Shown one piece after another: positions 1 through 6,113 of a stretch of 13,802 bases of DNA. The stretch is taken from the NCBI GenBank assembly GCA_028290305.1, contig JAQGKC010000309.1, positions 1 to 13,802 of the forward strand, given 5' to 3'. Both the position numbers and the translations under genes were made by a program. The DNA comes from Bradyrhizobium sp. Lineage in GTDB: Bacteria > Pseudomonadota > Alphaproteobacteria > Rhizobiales > Xanthobacteraceae. The notes beneath the pieces are model-generated. The model saw only the letters and a program-made list of their open reading frames with translations, searched no databases and was not told where the DNA came from. How positions within the stretch are numbered: the first letter of the stretch is position 1; each line of letters starts with the position of its first letter.

Positions 1-1
1 T

Positions 2-874
2 GCTCAGTGTTTCGAGCGACCGGCTGATCATCCAGCAGGAATGGGGGTCCAGTTGGGTGCCGATGGCGCCTCGCAACGCTTTGACGTCTTTCATGAGGGC
101 TTTTGAGCCGAGCGCAGCGCCCGCGATCAGGTCGGAATGACCGCCGATATATTTGGTCAGCGAGTACAACGAAAGATCCGCGCCGTGTTCGATCGGCCGC
201 TGAAACACCGGGCCGAGCAACGTATTGTCGCACGCGACGATCGGCGTGTGCCCCTGGGCATGGCCGATCACCTCGGCAACGCGGCGGACCATCGCGATAT
301 CGACCAGGCCGTTGGTGGGATTTGCCGGGGTTTCAATGAAAATCATCGCTACCCGGCCTTTGCGCATGGCGTCCTCCGCCGCCAGCCTGACTGCGGCTTC
401 GTCGATGCCATCCGCAAAACCCACCGCGCCGATGGAGAGGCCCGCAAGCGTCTTTGCAAACAGAGTTTCCGTCCCGCCATAGAGCGGTTGAGAATGCAGA
501 ACGACGTCGCCCGGGCGGACGAACGCGAGGATCGTGGTCGCAATCGCCGCCATGCCGGACGAGAACAGCGCGCATTTCTCGGTGCGCTCGTAGACAGTGA
601 GTCTGTCCTCGACGATCTCGCTGTTGGGATGATTGAACCGCGAATAGACCAGGCCCGCGCCCATCCCCTCGGGAGGTTCGCGCCGGCCCGAGACAAAATC
701 GAAGAAGTCCTGTCCGTCTTCGGCGGTCCTGAAGACGAAGGTCGAGGTCAAGAAGATCGGTGGTTTGACGGCTCCTTCAGACAGTTGCGGATCGTAACCG
801 TAGTTCAGCATGAGCGTTTCGGGATGCAGCATGTGGTTGCCGATGTGGGTCTTCGACGGAAACGGTTTCACCAT
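2..874 (-). CDS. Cystathionine gamma-synthase / methionine gamma-lyase family PLP enzyme, partial (C-terminus outside window)
   Basis: PLP-dependent enzyme of the Cys/Met metabolism (trans-sulfuration) family. It is expected in the cytoplasm, acting on cysteine, homocysteine or O-acyl-homoserine chemistry. The reading frame is open from the ATG at 874 through the left edge, giving 291 codons. The hallmark is the motif [11 protein letters not shown], whose lysine (about residue 241) should form the PLP Schiff base. Other family signatures are YSRFNHPN near residue 75, SSGMAAI near 103, YGGTE near 132, ETPANPTN near 187 and CDNTLLGP near 217. Family members are usually 390-430 residues, so roughly a quarter is missing. 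The start follows [16 protein letters not shown], which resembles the N-terminus of homologues I recall from Bradyrhizobium; the RBS is weak (GCGAGA). Sequence alone does not separate synthase, lyase and sulfhydrylase activity, so no symbol is given. Confidence 0.9.
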   Translation of the reverse strand, partial: MVKPFPSKTHIGNHMLHPETLMLNYGYDPQLSEGAVKPPIFLTSTFVFRTAEDGQDFFDFVSGRREPPEGMGAGLVYSRFNHPNSEIVEDRLTVYERTEKCALFSSGMAAIATTILAFVRPGDVVLHSQPLYGGTETLFAKTLAGLSIGAVGFADGIDEAAVRLAAEDAMRKGRVAMIFIETPANPTNGLVDIAMVRRVAEVIGHAQGHTPIVACDNTLLGPVFQRPIEHGADLSLYSLTKYIGGHSDLIAGAALGSKALMKDVKALRGAIGTQLDPHSCWMISRSLETLS

Positions 875-1530
875 GGCCTGTCTCGCTGTCTGGATTGGGA
901 ACGTCGCCCTGCGTTTGGGGGTCTTCCGCAATGGCGAGGCGGTCAGGAGCGGTGGATGCGACGGCATCCAACGGCTCCAGTCAACGTTGCCAGGACCAGC
1001 GTAGCAACATCCGGAACTGATTTCACCGCCCCCGAGACGGATTTCGCAGCCCTCATCCCGACTGCTGGCTTCTGTCCCGGGAGATCACATTTGTCACGTG
1101 GGAACTGCAGTGCGTGCCGTAAGAGGCCGGCTCTAAGCCGATGCTTTCAAGCCAGCGATGCAGGGAGTTCCTCCGCCACCCCGCTCTCCGCGTCGCTCTA
1201 TCGCGAGCGTAGTATTTATAACGACTGAGCACTCTGGCTCTCCCAAAACAGAATTCGCGACCGACCATACCTCCACTCCAAACAACCGATCAGCGAAATC
1301 TGCCGCTTCAATGAATCAACGATCCGTCGGCGAATGTCAGGTTTCGGGCGAAGCGAACAAGCGCCGCTGGCGGCAATGGCGTTCGTCAGACTGCATCAAT
1401 TGATCTACAACAGGCAGCCGTGCCGGTCCCGTCCACCGGCCAATGTCGGGTGATTCAGCGCCAGTTTGGCGTGGGCGGCGCGGATTCCATTTGCGGATAT
1501 TTCGGCGTTCAGGCAGGACAGGGGGCAGTA
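875..1530. other. Intergenic tract with no recognised gene
   Basis: This 656-bp stretch lies between the divergent PLP-enzyme gene and the DUF4239 gene. Open frames occur on both strands, including one that continues upstream from the DUF4239 start to 1420, but none shows a recognisable domain, a good RBS or a conserved-looking sequence. It presumably carries the promoters of both flanking genes. The AT-rich patch around 1208-1222 (GTATTTATAACGACT) is the most promoter-like spot, but I could not pair it with a convincing -35 element. Confidence 0.5.
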
Positions 1531-2319
1531 ATGAGCGACTGGATACACAATCTGCCGGTGCCGCTGATGGCATTGGCTATTTTCGCCTTTACCTATCTGC
1601 TTGCCATAATAATTTTTGCGGCCGTCTCGGCACTCGCGACGGGAGAGCGAGCAAAATCGTTCCAGGCGATTTCTCCCGGCATGCTGCCGGTGTTGGGTAT
1701 CATATTCGGCCTATTTGTTGCTTTCACCGCTGCACAGGTCTGGAGTGACAATGATCGTGCTAGTGCGGCAGTGAGCCGTGAAGCCAGCGCGCTGAGAGCC
1801 GTTATGCTGTTCGCCGCCGGCCTGCCGCCAGAACAGGAAGGCCGGTTGCGTGACCTGATTCGTGGCTACGTCGAGCAAACCGCAACGGTGGAATGGCCGA
1901 TGATGGCGCGCCAAAAGGCGTCACTGAAGGCGGCTCCTGCTGCTTTAGTCGAGGCGCTGCAGCTAGTTGTCTCGATGACGCCGCAGGGCGCGGGCCAACA
2001 GACCGCGCAACGCGAAATAATTAGCGCACTGGGGTCCGCGCTGGATGCGCGTAGGCAACGGATCATTGTCAGCCAGGCAGAAGTCAATTCGGTCAAATGG
2101 TGGAGCCTTTATCTGCAGGCGATATGTGAGTTGCTCATGATCGCCGTCGTTCATTGCGGCAATCGGCTGGCATCGGGGATCGCGATGGGCTTGTTCGCGA
2201 CCGGAGTGGCCACTTCGGTACTGCTGATCGCCGCTCATGACCGGCCATTCACAGGTCAAATCTCGATCGGGCCGGAGCCACTTCTGCAGATCATGCGGGG
2301 TGAGTCGACGAGTCGGTGA
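1531..2319 (+). CDS. DUF4239 (bestrophin-like) integral membrane protein
   Basis: A 262-residue inner-membrane protein of the DUF4239 family, whose function is unknown; distant bestrophin/ion-channel similarity has been proposed for the family. Hydrophobic segments lie at about residues 10-35, 51-69, 190-207 and 213-234. Between the two pairs is a soluble, mostly helical central part (about 70-185). The C-terminal stretch HDRPFTGQISIGPEPLLQIM is typical of this family. I chose the ATG at 1531 because it follows a GGGGGC Shine-Dalgarno-like tract by a few bases and immediately precedes the first membrane segment. The frame is open upstream to 1420, but that extension has no RBS and looks non-coding. 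The gene stands alone: it is divergent from the PLP-enzyme gene and convergent with the min operon. Confidence 0.8.
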   Translation: MSDWIHNLPVPLMALAIFAFTYLLAIIIFAAVSALATGERAKSFQAISPGMLPVLGIIFGLFVAFTAAQVWSDNDRASAAVSREASALRAVMLFAAGLPPEQEGRLRDLIRGYVEQTATVEWPMMARQKASLKAAPAALVEALQLVVSMTPQGAGQQTAQREIISALGSALDARRQRIIVSQAEVNSVKWWSLYLQAICELLMIAVVHCGNRLASGIAMGLFATGVATSVLLIAAHDRPFTGQISIGPEPLLQIMRGESTSR

Positions 2320-2320
2320 G

Positions 2321-2337
2321 CGGCGGATCCTCCGCCG
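2321..2337 (+). terminator. Possible hairpin terminator after the DUF4239 gene
   Basis: A perfect 7-bp GC-rich stem (CGGCGGA / TCCGCCG) with a 3-base loop begins one base after the DUF4239 stop codon. It is followed by TTGTAATG rather than a true T-run. It may therefore be a weak intrinsic terminator or only an mRNA 3'-end stabiliser between convergent genes. Confidence 0.4.
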
Positions 2338-2500
2338 TTGTAATGAGGCAGCGGAGGAATAGCGCTGTTTGCTTTAAGCTCAAGTTCGCCGATGGCGTCA
2401 GAACCGGAAGCTTATTCGATTATCTAGGCGGCGCGGCGTAGACGACGGTTCCGCGAGGCCGACAACGTTGGCAGTCCCAGGTATCGCCTGTCAGCAGCAG

Positions 2501-2776
2501 CTAACGCCGGCCGTTCCAACTGCTCCAGCTCACACTGGCGAGGCTTTGAAGGTCCGTTGCGACCGGCCGCTTGGTTCGCCGCTCATAGGCAGCGACGCAT
2601 CGCTCAGATTCCGCGATCTTTCGTTTCAGGATGGCTATGGTTTTTCGCGTTTGATCGCTCGAACTGGCGATATCGCCAGTCCTAAAGCGAGCGATTTCCA
2701 GGGCCTTCACGGCATTACGGTTCTTCTTGAGCTGAACCCTGTGCCAGGCAATATCGCTATTGCTGTCGGCAATCAT
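2501..2776 (-). CDS. Small coiled-coil protein, fourth gene of the min operon, function unknown
   Basis: A 91-residue soluble protein with no signal peptide or membrane segment. Its ATG overlaps the minE stop codon as ATGA, so it should be translated by coupling with MinE. The first 45 residues contain a helix rich in Lys, Arg and Ala (HRVQLKKNRNAVKALEIARF). Residues about 40-70 (DQTRKTIAILKRKIAESERC) have a heptad-like pattern and look like a short coiled coil. The tail is Ser/Trp-rich. I recall similar small uncharacterised proteins in Bradyrhizobiaceae with the same DIAWH..QLK and TQKTIA.LK patterns but know no function for them. Its position suggests a role linked to Min oscillation or membrane association; that is inference from context only. 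An 18-bp palindrome (2663-2680) lies inside the gene. Confidence 0.7.
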   Translation of the reverse strand: MIADSNSDIAWHRVQLKKNRNAVKALEIARFRTGDIASSSDQTRKTIAILKRKIAESERCVAAYERRTKRPVATDLQSLASVSWSSWNGRR

Positions 2777-3054
2777 GTAGCTGTGGCCGCAATTGATCTT
2801 TCGACACCGTTCGGCACCTCAATATCGACTTCAAGCGTCGACACATGTTTGCCCCTGTCCATCCTGACGATGACCTTTTCCGGATCGAGCACGACATGTC
2901 GCGAGACCACAGTAAGGATCTCCGCCCGCAGCAGTCCCAGTAAATCAGGCTGGCCGCGCAAACCGCGTTCGTGCGCCAGGAGAATCTGCAACCGTTCCCG
3001 TGCAACAGGCGCGGAAGCAGTACGGCCACTGATGAGCCGTAGCAGATTCATCAT
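2773..3054 (-). CDS. minE: Cell division topological specificity factor MinE
   Basis: MinE stimulates the MinD ATPase and drives pole-to-pole or gradient behaviour of MinCD, so that the division septum forms at mid-cell. The 93-residue length fits the family (about 85-95). The N-terminal amphipathic membrane-targeting segment (MMNLLRLISG) is followed by the MinD-interacting stretch APVARERLQILLAHERG. The dimerisation domain contains LLRAEIL and, near the end, the STLEVDIEVPN strand. The ATG at 3054 overlaps the minD stop as ATGA, and the minE stop overlaps the next gene in the same way, a chain of translational coupling. A second ATG follows immediately (3051) and could equally serve as the start. 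Confidence 0.95.
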   Translation of the reverse strand: MMNLLRLISGRTASAPVARERLQILLAHERGLRGQPDLLGLLRAEILTVVSRHVVLDPEKVIVRMDRGKHVSTLEVDIEVPNGVERSIAATAT

Positions 3055-3866
3055 GCGGCCCTCCGTCCCAGTAACCGGTTCATCAAGCCTTTGCGTTCGA
3101 CCGGCACGGTCATGGTGACGGTCTCACCCATCAGACGACGCACCGCGTCAGTGTAGGCGCGGGCCGGCGCGCTGGCGGCGTTGTTCAGAGTAACCGGTGA
3201 TCCAACGTTTGATGCACGCAGAACGTCCTGGCTCTCGGGAATGATTCCAAGCAGCGGCGTCGCAAGAATTTCAAGGATATCGTCGATGCTGAGCATTTCG
3301 CCACGTGATGCGCGCGCTGAATCATATCGGGTGATCAGCACATGCTTCTCTACGCGCTCACCCCGTTCAGCCTTCACGGTCTTTGAATCGAGCATTCCAA
3401 TGATGCGGTCGGAGTCACGCACCGATGAAACTTCGGGATTGGTGACGATGACCGCCTCGTCGGCATAGCGCATCGCGAGCATTGCTCCCCGCTCGATGCC
3501 CGCCGGGCTGTCACAGAGAATCCAGTCAAATTTGGTTCGCAACTCGGCGATAATGCTCCCAACCCCCTCATCCGTCAGGGCATCCTTGTCCCTGGTCTGG
3601 GATGCAGGAAGCAACCAAAAATTCTCGAGGCGCTTATCGCGGATGAGAGCTTGCGAGAGCTTTGCAACGCCCTGCACAACATTGATGAGGTCAAACACGA
3701 CCCGTCGTTCCGCCCCCAATACAAGATCAAGATTCCGCAGACCAACATCGAAGTCGATGACGACTACTTTTTCTCCCATTTGCGCGAGCGCCGCCCCGAG
3801 CGCAGCTGTGGAAGTGGTCTTACCGACGCCGCCCTTGCCGGACGTCACGACCAAGACTTTGGCCAT
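3051..3866 (-). CDS. minD: Septum site-determining protein MinD (ParA/MinD-type ATPase)
   Basis: A 271-residue membrane-cycling ATPase that recruits MinC to the membrane and is released by MinE. The deviant Walker A motif KGGVGKTT spans residues 11-18 with the signature lysine at 11. IDFDVGLRNLD follows near residue 38 (switch I region), and DWILCDSPAGIERG near 114 gives the Walker B/switch II region. The C-terminus ends in a basic-hydrophobic stretch (KGLMNRLLGRRAA) matching the amphipathic membrane-targeting helix. A good RBS (AGGGAGA) lies six bases before the ATG. The gene follows minC by 19 bp. All catalytic signatures are intact and the length is normal. Confidence 0.97.
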   Translation of the reverse strand: MAKVLVVTSGKGGVGKTTSTAALGAALAQMGEKVVVIDFDVGLRNLDLVLGAERRVVFDLINVVQGVAKLSQALIRDKRLENFWLLPASQTRDKDALTDEGVGSIIAELRTKFDWILCDSPAGIERGAMLAMRYADEAVIVTNPEVSSVRDSDRIIGMLDSKTVKAERGERVEKHVLITRYDSARASRGEMLSIDDILEILATPLLGIIPESQDVLRASNVGSPVTLNNAASAPARAYTDAVRRLMGETVTMTVPVERKGLMNRLLGRRAA

Positions 3867-3885
3867 TCTTATCTCCCTAGCCGAA

Positions 3886-4575
3886 TTAATTTAGTGGTGC
3901 GATTTTCATGATGTCGCCTTCCAGCCATGCTTGAGCTGGACGATTGCGCAAGGCGACGTCTATTTCTTCAGCGGTCTGATAGTAGCCGTCGATGGCAAGC
4001 AACTCGGCTTCGATCTTCTGACAGAAAATCCGTGCTGCAGAGTTGCCGCTGAAGCCCGCCATCGCGCGGCCGCGAAGCGCTCCGTAGACATGGATGGACC
4101 CGCCGGCGACAATCTCCGCACCTGAACCGACCGAGCCCAGTACGGTCACATCGCCTTCGCTAAAGATCGACTGACCGGAGCGCACCGGGCTTTCGAGTAC
4201 CAGCGAAGCTGGCTTCGGTTTCGCTTCAGGCTTCTTCGGTTCGTTCTGCGCGAGCATGCAGTGGCGTCCGCCGGTCAGCAAAGGCGGCATGCTCGTTGTG
4301 ACGTGAGCGGCATCCACACCCTCGATGCCAAGGACGCGAATGTTCCGTTGTTCCAGGCTTGTGACGAGGTGAGCGATAGCCGATTGGCTAAGGTCCACGG
4401 CGGATAAATCGAGCACCACTGGCTTGCCGACAAAAAAGCCGGGCGAGCGGGCAAGAGTTGCGTCTATTTCTTCAAGCCAGCCTGCGATCGGAACGACCGG
4501 GCAAAAGGTGAACGCGACGTAAGAGCGGCCTCGCATCCGGACTGGTTGACGTGTGGCCTTCGCAATTGCGTCCAT
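3886..4575 (-). CDS. minC: Septum formation inhibitor MinC
   Basis: MinC blocks FtsZ polymerisation at sites other than mid-cell and depends on MinD for membrane recruitment. The 229-residue protein has the usual two parts. The N-terminal FtsZ-inhibiting domain (about 1-100) contains FFVGKPVVLDLSAV and NIRVLGIEGV. After a Lys/Pro-rich linker (about 109-122) comes the C-terminal beta-helix dimerisation and MinD-binding domain. That domain has the typical repeats VRSGQSIFSEGDVTVLGSV, GAEIVAGGSIHVYGALRGRA and ARIFCQKIEAELLAIDGYY. It is the first gene of the operon. The ATG at 4575 is preceded by GGCGAG as a modest RBS, and CtrA-type sites lie 27-65 bp upstream. Confidence 0.95.
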   Translation of the reverse strand: MDAIAKATRQPVRMRGRSYVAFTFCPVVPIAGWLEEIDATLARSPGFFVGKPVVLDLSAVDLSQSAIAHLVTSLEQRNIRVLGIEGVDAAHVTTSMPPLLTGGRHCMLAQNEPKKPEAKPKPASLVLESPVRSGQSIFSEGDVTVLGSVGSGAEIVAGGSIHVYGALRGRAMAGFSGNSAARIFCQKIEAELLAIDGYYQTAEEIDVALRNRPAQAWLEGDIMKIAPLN

Positions 4576-4601
4576 CGTGGTTGACTCGCCATTCTTATCG
4601 A

Positions 4602-4640
4602 ATGGTTAAAGATCGGCGTTCTTGGTTAACGGTTGGTTAA
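4602..4640 (-). promoter_or_regulatory. CtrA-type binding sites upstream of minC
   Basis: Read on the minus strand, 4640-4626 gives TTAA, seven bases, then TTAA followed by C, which is the full CtrA consensus TTAA-N7-TTAAC. A second element on the same strand, TTAACCAT at 4609-4602, equals the CtrA half-site octamer. A CcrM methylation site (GANTC; GACTC at 4583-4587) lies between these sites and the minC start. CtrA is the cell-cycle response regulator of alphaproteobacteria, and I recall min genes being reported under CtrA control in Sinorhizobium. The motif match is seen directly; binding is inferred. Confidence 0.65.
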
Positions 4641-4685
4641 TGGTGCGGCGGTTGGCTTGAGACTACCGTCAGACATTTTCGACGG

Positions 4686-4928
4686 GTGCGGTCGCCACAG
4701 GCACAACCGGACCGGCTGGAACAAGAACGGCAGCTTGTTGTTGATCCCGACGAGGTGGTCGATAGCGCGAGCTTCATTGATGACCTTGGCGCCGATAGCC
4801 TGGATATGGTCGAATTGGCACTCAAATTTGAACGGGAATTTGGTTTCGGGATTTCCGATGATGCCGCGGAGTCCATTTTGACCTTCGGCGGTGCCATAAA
4901 ATTCCTCGAAAAGAATGCGGTCGCCTAG
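4686..4928 (+). CDS. Acyl carrier protein-like protein with decayed N-terminus (possible pseudogene)
   Basis: Acyl carrier proteins hold growing acyl chains on a phosphopantetheine arm. The core is well conserved: [19 protein letters not shown] contains the DSL attachment site (Ser38 from the GTG), followed by [17 protein letters not shown] and a C-terminal FLEKNA. The only usable start in this frame is the GTG at 4686, with no convincing RBS, giving 80 residues. Just upstream, in another frame (4669-4683), the DNA encodes SDIFD, the usual ACP N-terminus. Adding one base near 4683-4684 would join it as SDIFDRVR. The codon where ATG should stand is CCG. The segment between VR and QLVVDPDEV is also longer than in normal ACPs and unlike them. 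Helix 1 is therefore altered: this is either a recently broken acpP paralogue or a protein surviving on the GTG. It is divergent from minC. Confidence 0.6.
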   Translation: MRSPQAQPDRLEQERQLVVDPDEVVDSASFIDDLGADSLDMVELALKFEREFGFGISDDAAESILTFGGAIKFLEKNAVA

Positions 4929-5001
4929 AGGTCGCCCGAATCCTCGCGCCGCGAGCGCTCTTGCGGGGAAAAGCAAAAACCGTTGTGCTTTGCGCTGACG
5001 G

Positions 5002-5022
5002 ACAACGAAGATCTTCCGTTGT
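5002..5022. promoter_or_regulatory. Interrupted palindrome upstream of the ABC operon (candidate operator)
   Basis: ACAACG (5002-5007) and CGTTGT (5017-5022) flank AAGATCTTC, whose first eight bases are themselves palindromic. The site lies about 130 bp before the first gene of the importer operon. A further CGTTGT stands at 4981-4986. The symmetry suits a dimeric regulator, but no regulator gene is adjacent and binding is unproven. Confidence 0.3.
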
Positions 5023-5153
5023 TTCGAGCCAATATGAAAGCACTCTCCTGCTTTGTTGCCTTAGCATGGCGCGGGCAATCAACGGCGCCGCTTCGCCCGG
5101 CGCGATCGGCGCGAGAGCCGAAATCAATTCTATCAAGGCGACGGAGGTAAGAA

Positions 5154-6026
5154 ATGGCTTCGATCAGCAACCTGAATCCCAAAATCCGCGTCTCCCCCAA
5201 CCCGCCGGTGTTTGACCTGCCGATCCTGGTTGCCCTGGAGCATGACCTGTTCAAAAAGGCTGGATTGGACGTCGATTACTCGGTCAAGTACGCCGACCAC
5301 GACAAGCTCGAACACGATGTGCTGAAGCGACAGAAGGAGGCGCTGTTCGAGGGAGGATCGGCCGAAGCATTCAATGTCTGCGAGTGGGGCGGGATCGACC
5401 GCCTGGAGCGCGGCTCGGGTCGCGGCAAGATCGCGGCGCTACGGCCGGCCATCGCCGCGCAAGCGATCGTTTCGTTTGATCCGAAGTTGCAGTCCCCTCG
5501 CGATCTCGCCGGCGTGGCCGTCGGTATCAACGATTTCACGGGATCACACTATACGACGGTCGGACTGCTTGAGGGCGCGATTCCGAAAGATGAGATCGTA
5601 ACGACACACATCGGGGCGCCGGAGATACGTCTTTCGGCGATGAAGGAGGGGCGGGTCCGCGCCGTCACGGTCATGGAGCCCTTTATCAGCCTGGCGCTGA
5701 AGCAAGGCGCCCATATCATCGCGCTGACGTTCTATCGCGGAGCCGAGGTGGTTTCGCCGGATCTCGAGCCCCTTGATCTCGAGACCTATTTCAAGGTGCT
5801 CGACCAGGCCGTCGATCTGATCAATGCCGATTTCGCGCGGTATGCGCACTACATCGTGGCGATCGCGAAGGATGAGATCGCCGCCGACGAACTTGACGGC
5901 CGCTTCATCCGCTACGCACACGCGCAGCGATATTCGCCCGAACTGTTCGATCCGGCGTATCACTGGATGAAGGAACGCGGCTTCACGGACGGCAGAAGCA
6001 ATCACGAGTCGCTCGTCGTCTCCTGA
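5154..6026 (+). CDS. Signal-less periplasmic-binding-protein-like protein (NitT/TauT/NMT1-type fold)
   Basis: A 290-residue protein resembling the substrate-binding proteins of nitrate/sulfonate/taurine importers and the SsuA/THI5-like (NMT1) fold. Family-like parts are PPVFDLPILVALEHDLFKKA near the N-terminus, SPRDLAGVAVGIN near 115, GSHYTTVGLLEG at 130-141, GAPEIRLSAMKEGRVRAVTV near 160 and the C-terminal YHWMKERGF. No export signal exists: the N-terminus (MASISNLNPKIRVS) is hydrophilic. An in-frame TAA (5148-5150) just before the ATG rules out an upstream extension. A strong RBS (GGAGG, 5143-5147) fixes the start. It should therefore be cytoplasmic, possibly an enzyme, a ligand sensor or a partner of the importer. 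It leads the operon but is separated from the exported binding protein by a hairpin. The ligand is unknown. Confidence 0.8.
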   Translation: MASISNLNPKIRVSPNPPVFDLPILVALEHDLFKKAGLDVDYSVKYADHDKLEHDVLKRQKEALFEGGSAEAFNVCEWGGIDRLERGSGRGKIAALRPAIAAQAIVSFDPKLQSPRDLAGVAVGINDFTGSHYTTVGLLEGAIPKDEIVTTHIGAPEIRLSAMKEGRVRAVTVMEPFISLALKQGAHIIALTFYRGAEVVSPDLEPLDLETYFKVLDQAVDLINADFARYAHYIVAIAKDEIAADELDGRFIRYAHAQRYSPELFDPAYHWMKERGFTDGRSNHESLVVS

Positions 6027-6067
6027 CCGTACCGGCCAGGTTCAGCTTCACTTCGCAGGCAGTGATC

Positions 6068-6106
6068 GCTCGTCGCGCCGAATGGCGCGACGAGCCTTTC
6101 GAAAGG
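6068..6106 (+). promoter_or_regulatory. Intercistronic hairpin followed by a palindrome covering the next RBS
   Basis: A perfect 12-bp GC-rich stem (6068-6079 with 6084-6095, loop GAAT) stands between the two binding-protein genes. It is followed directly by the palindrome CCTTTCGAAAGG (6095-6106). Its right half, GAAAGG, is the likely Shine-Dalgarno of the gene at 6114. There is no T-run, so a role in mRNA processing, stability or attenuation is as likely as termination. It could let the first gene be expressed at a different level from the transporter genes. Confidence 0.6.
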
Positions 6107-6113
6107 CCGATCC

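Noticed and set aside
137..1228. A 363-codon open frame on the plus strand
   Set aside because: It is antisense to the PLP-enzyme gene, whose minus-strand product has all family motifs. The plus-strand translation shows no domain and is an effect of GC-rich codon bias.
1311..1403. A 30-codon frame (MNQRSVGECQ...) that looked like a transposase OrfA start
   Set aside because: Similarity is limited to a basic RRW-like patch, with no RBS and no downstream transposase frame.
2343..2441. A 32-codon ATG frame ending in SLFDYLGGAA
   Set aside because: No RBS; it begins right after the hairpin and has no recognisable homology. It is too short to support.
2468..3118. A 216-codon plus-strand frame
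   Set aside because: It runs antisense across minE and the fourth min gene, both of which are supported by coupling and by family resemblance.
3496..3894. A 132-codon plus-strand frame
   Set aside because: Antisense shadow of minD, which has an intact Walker A motif and membrane-targeting tail.
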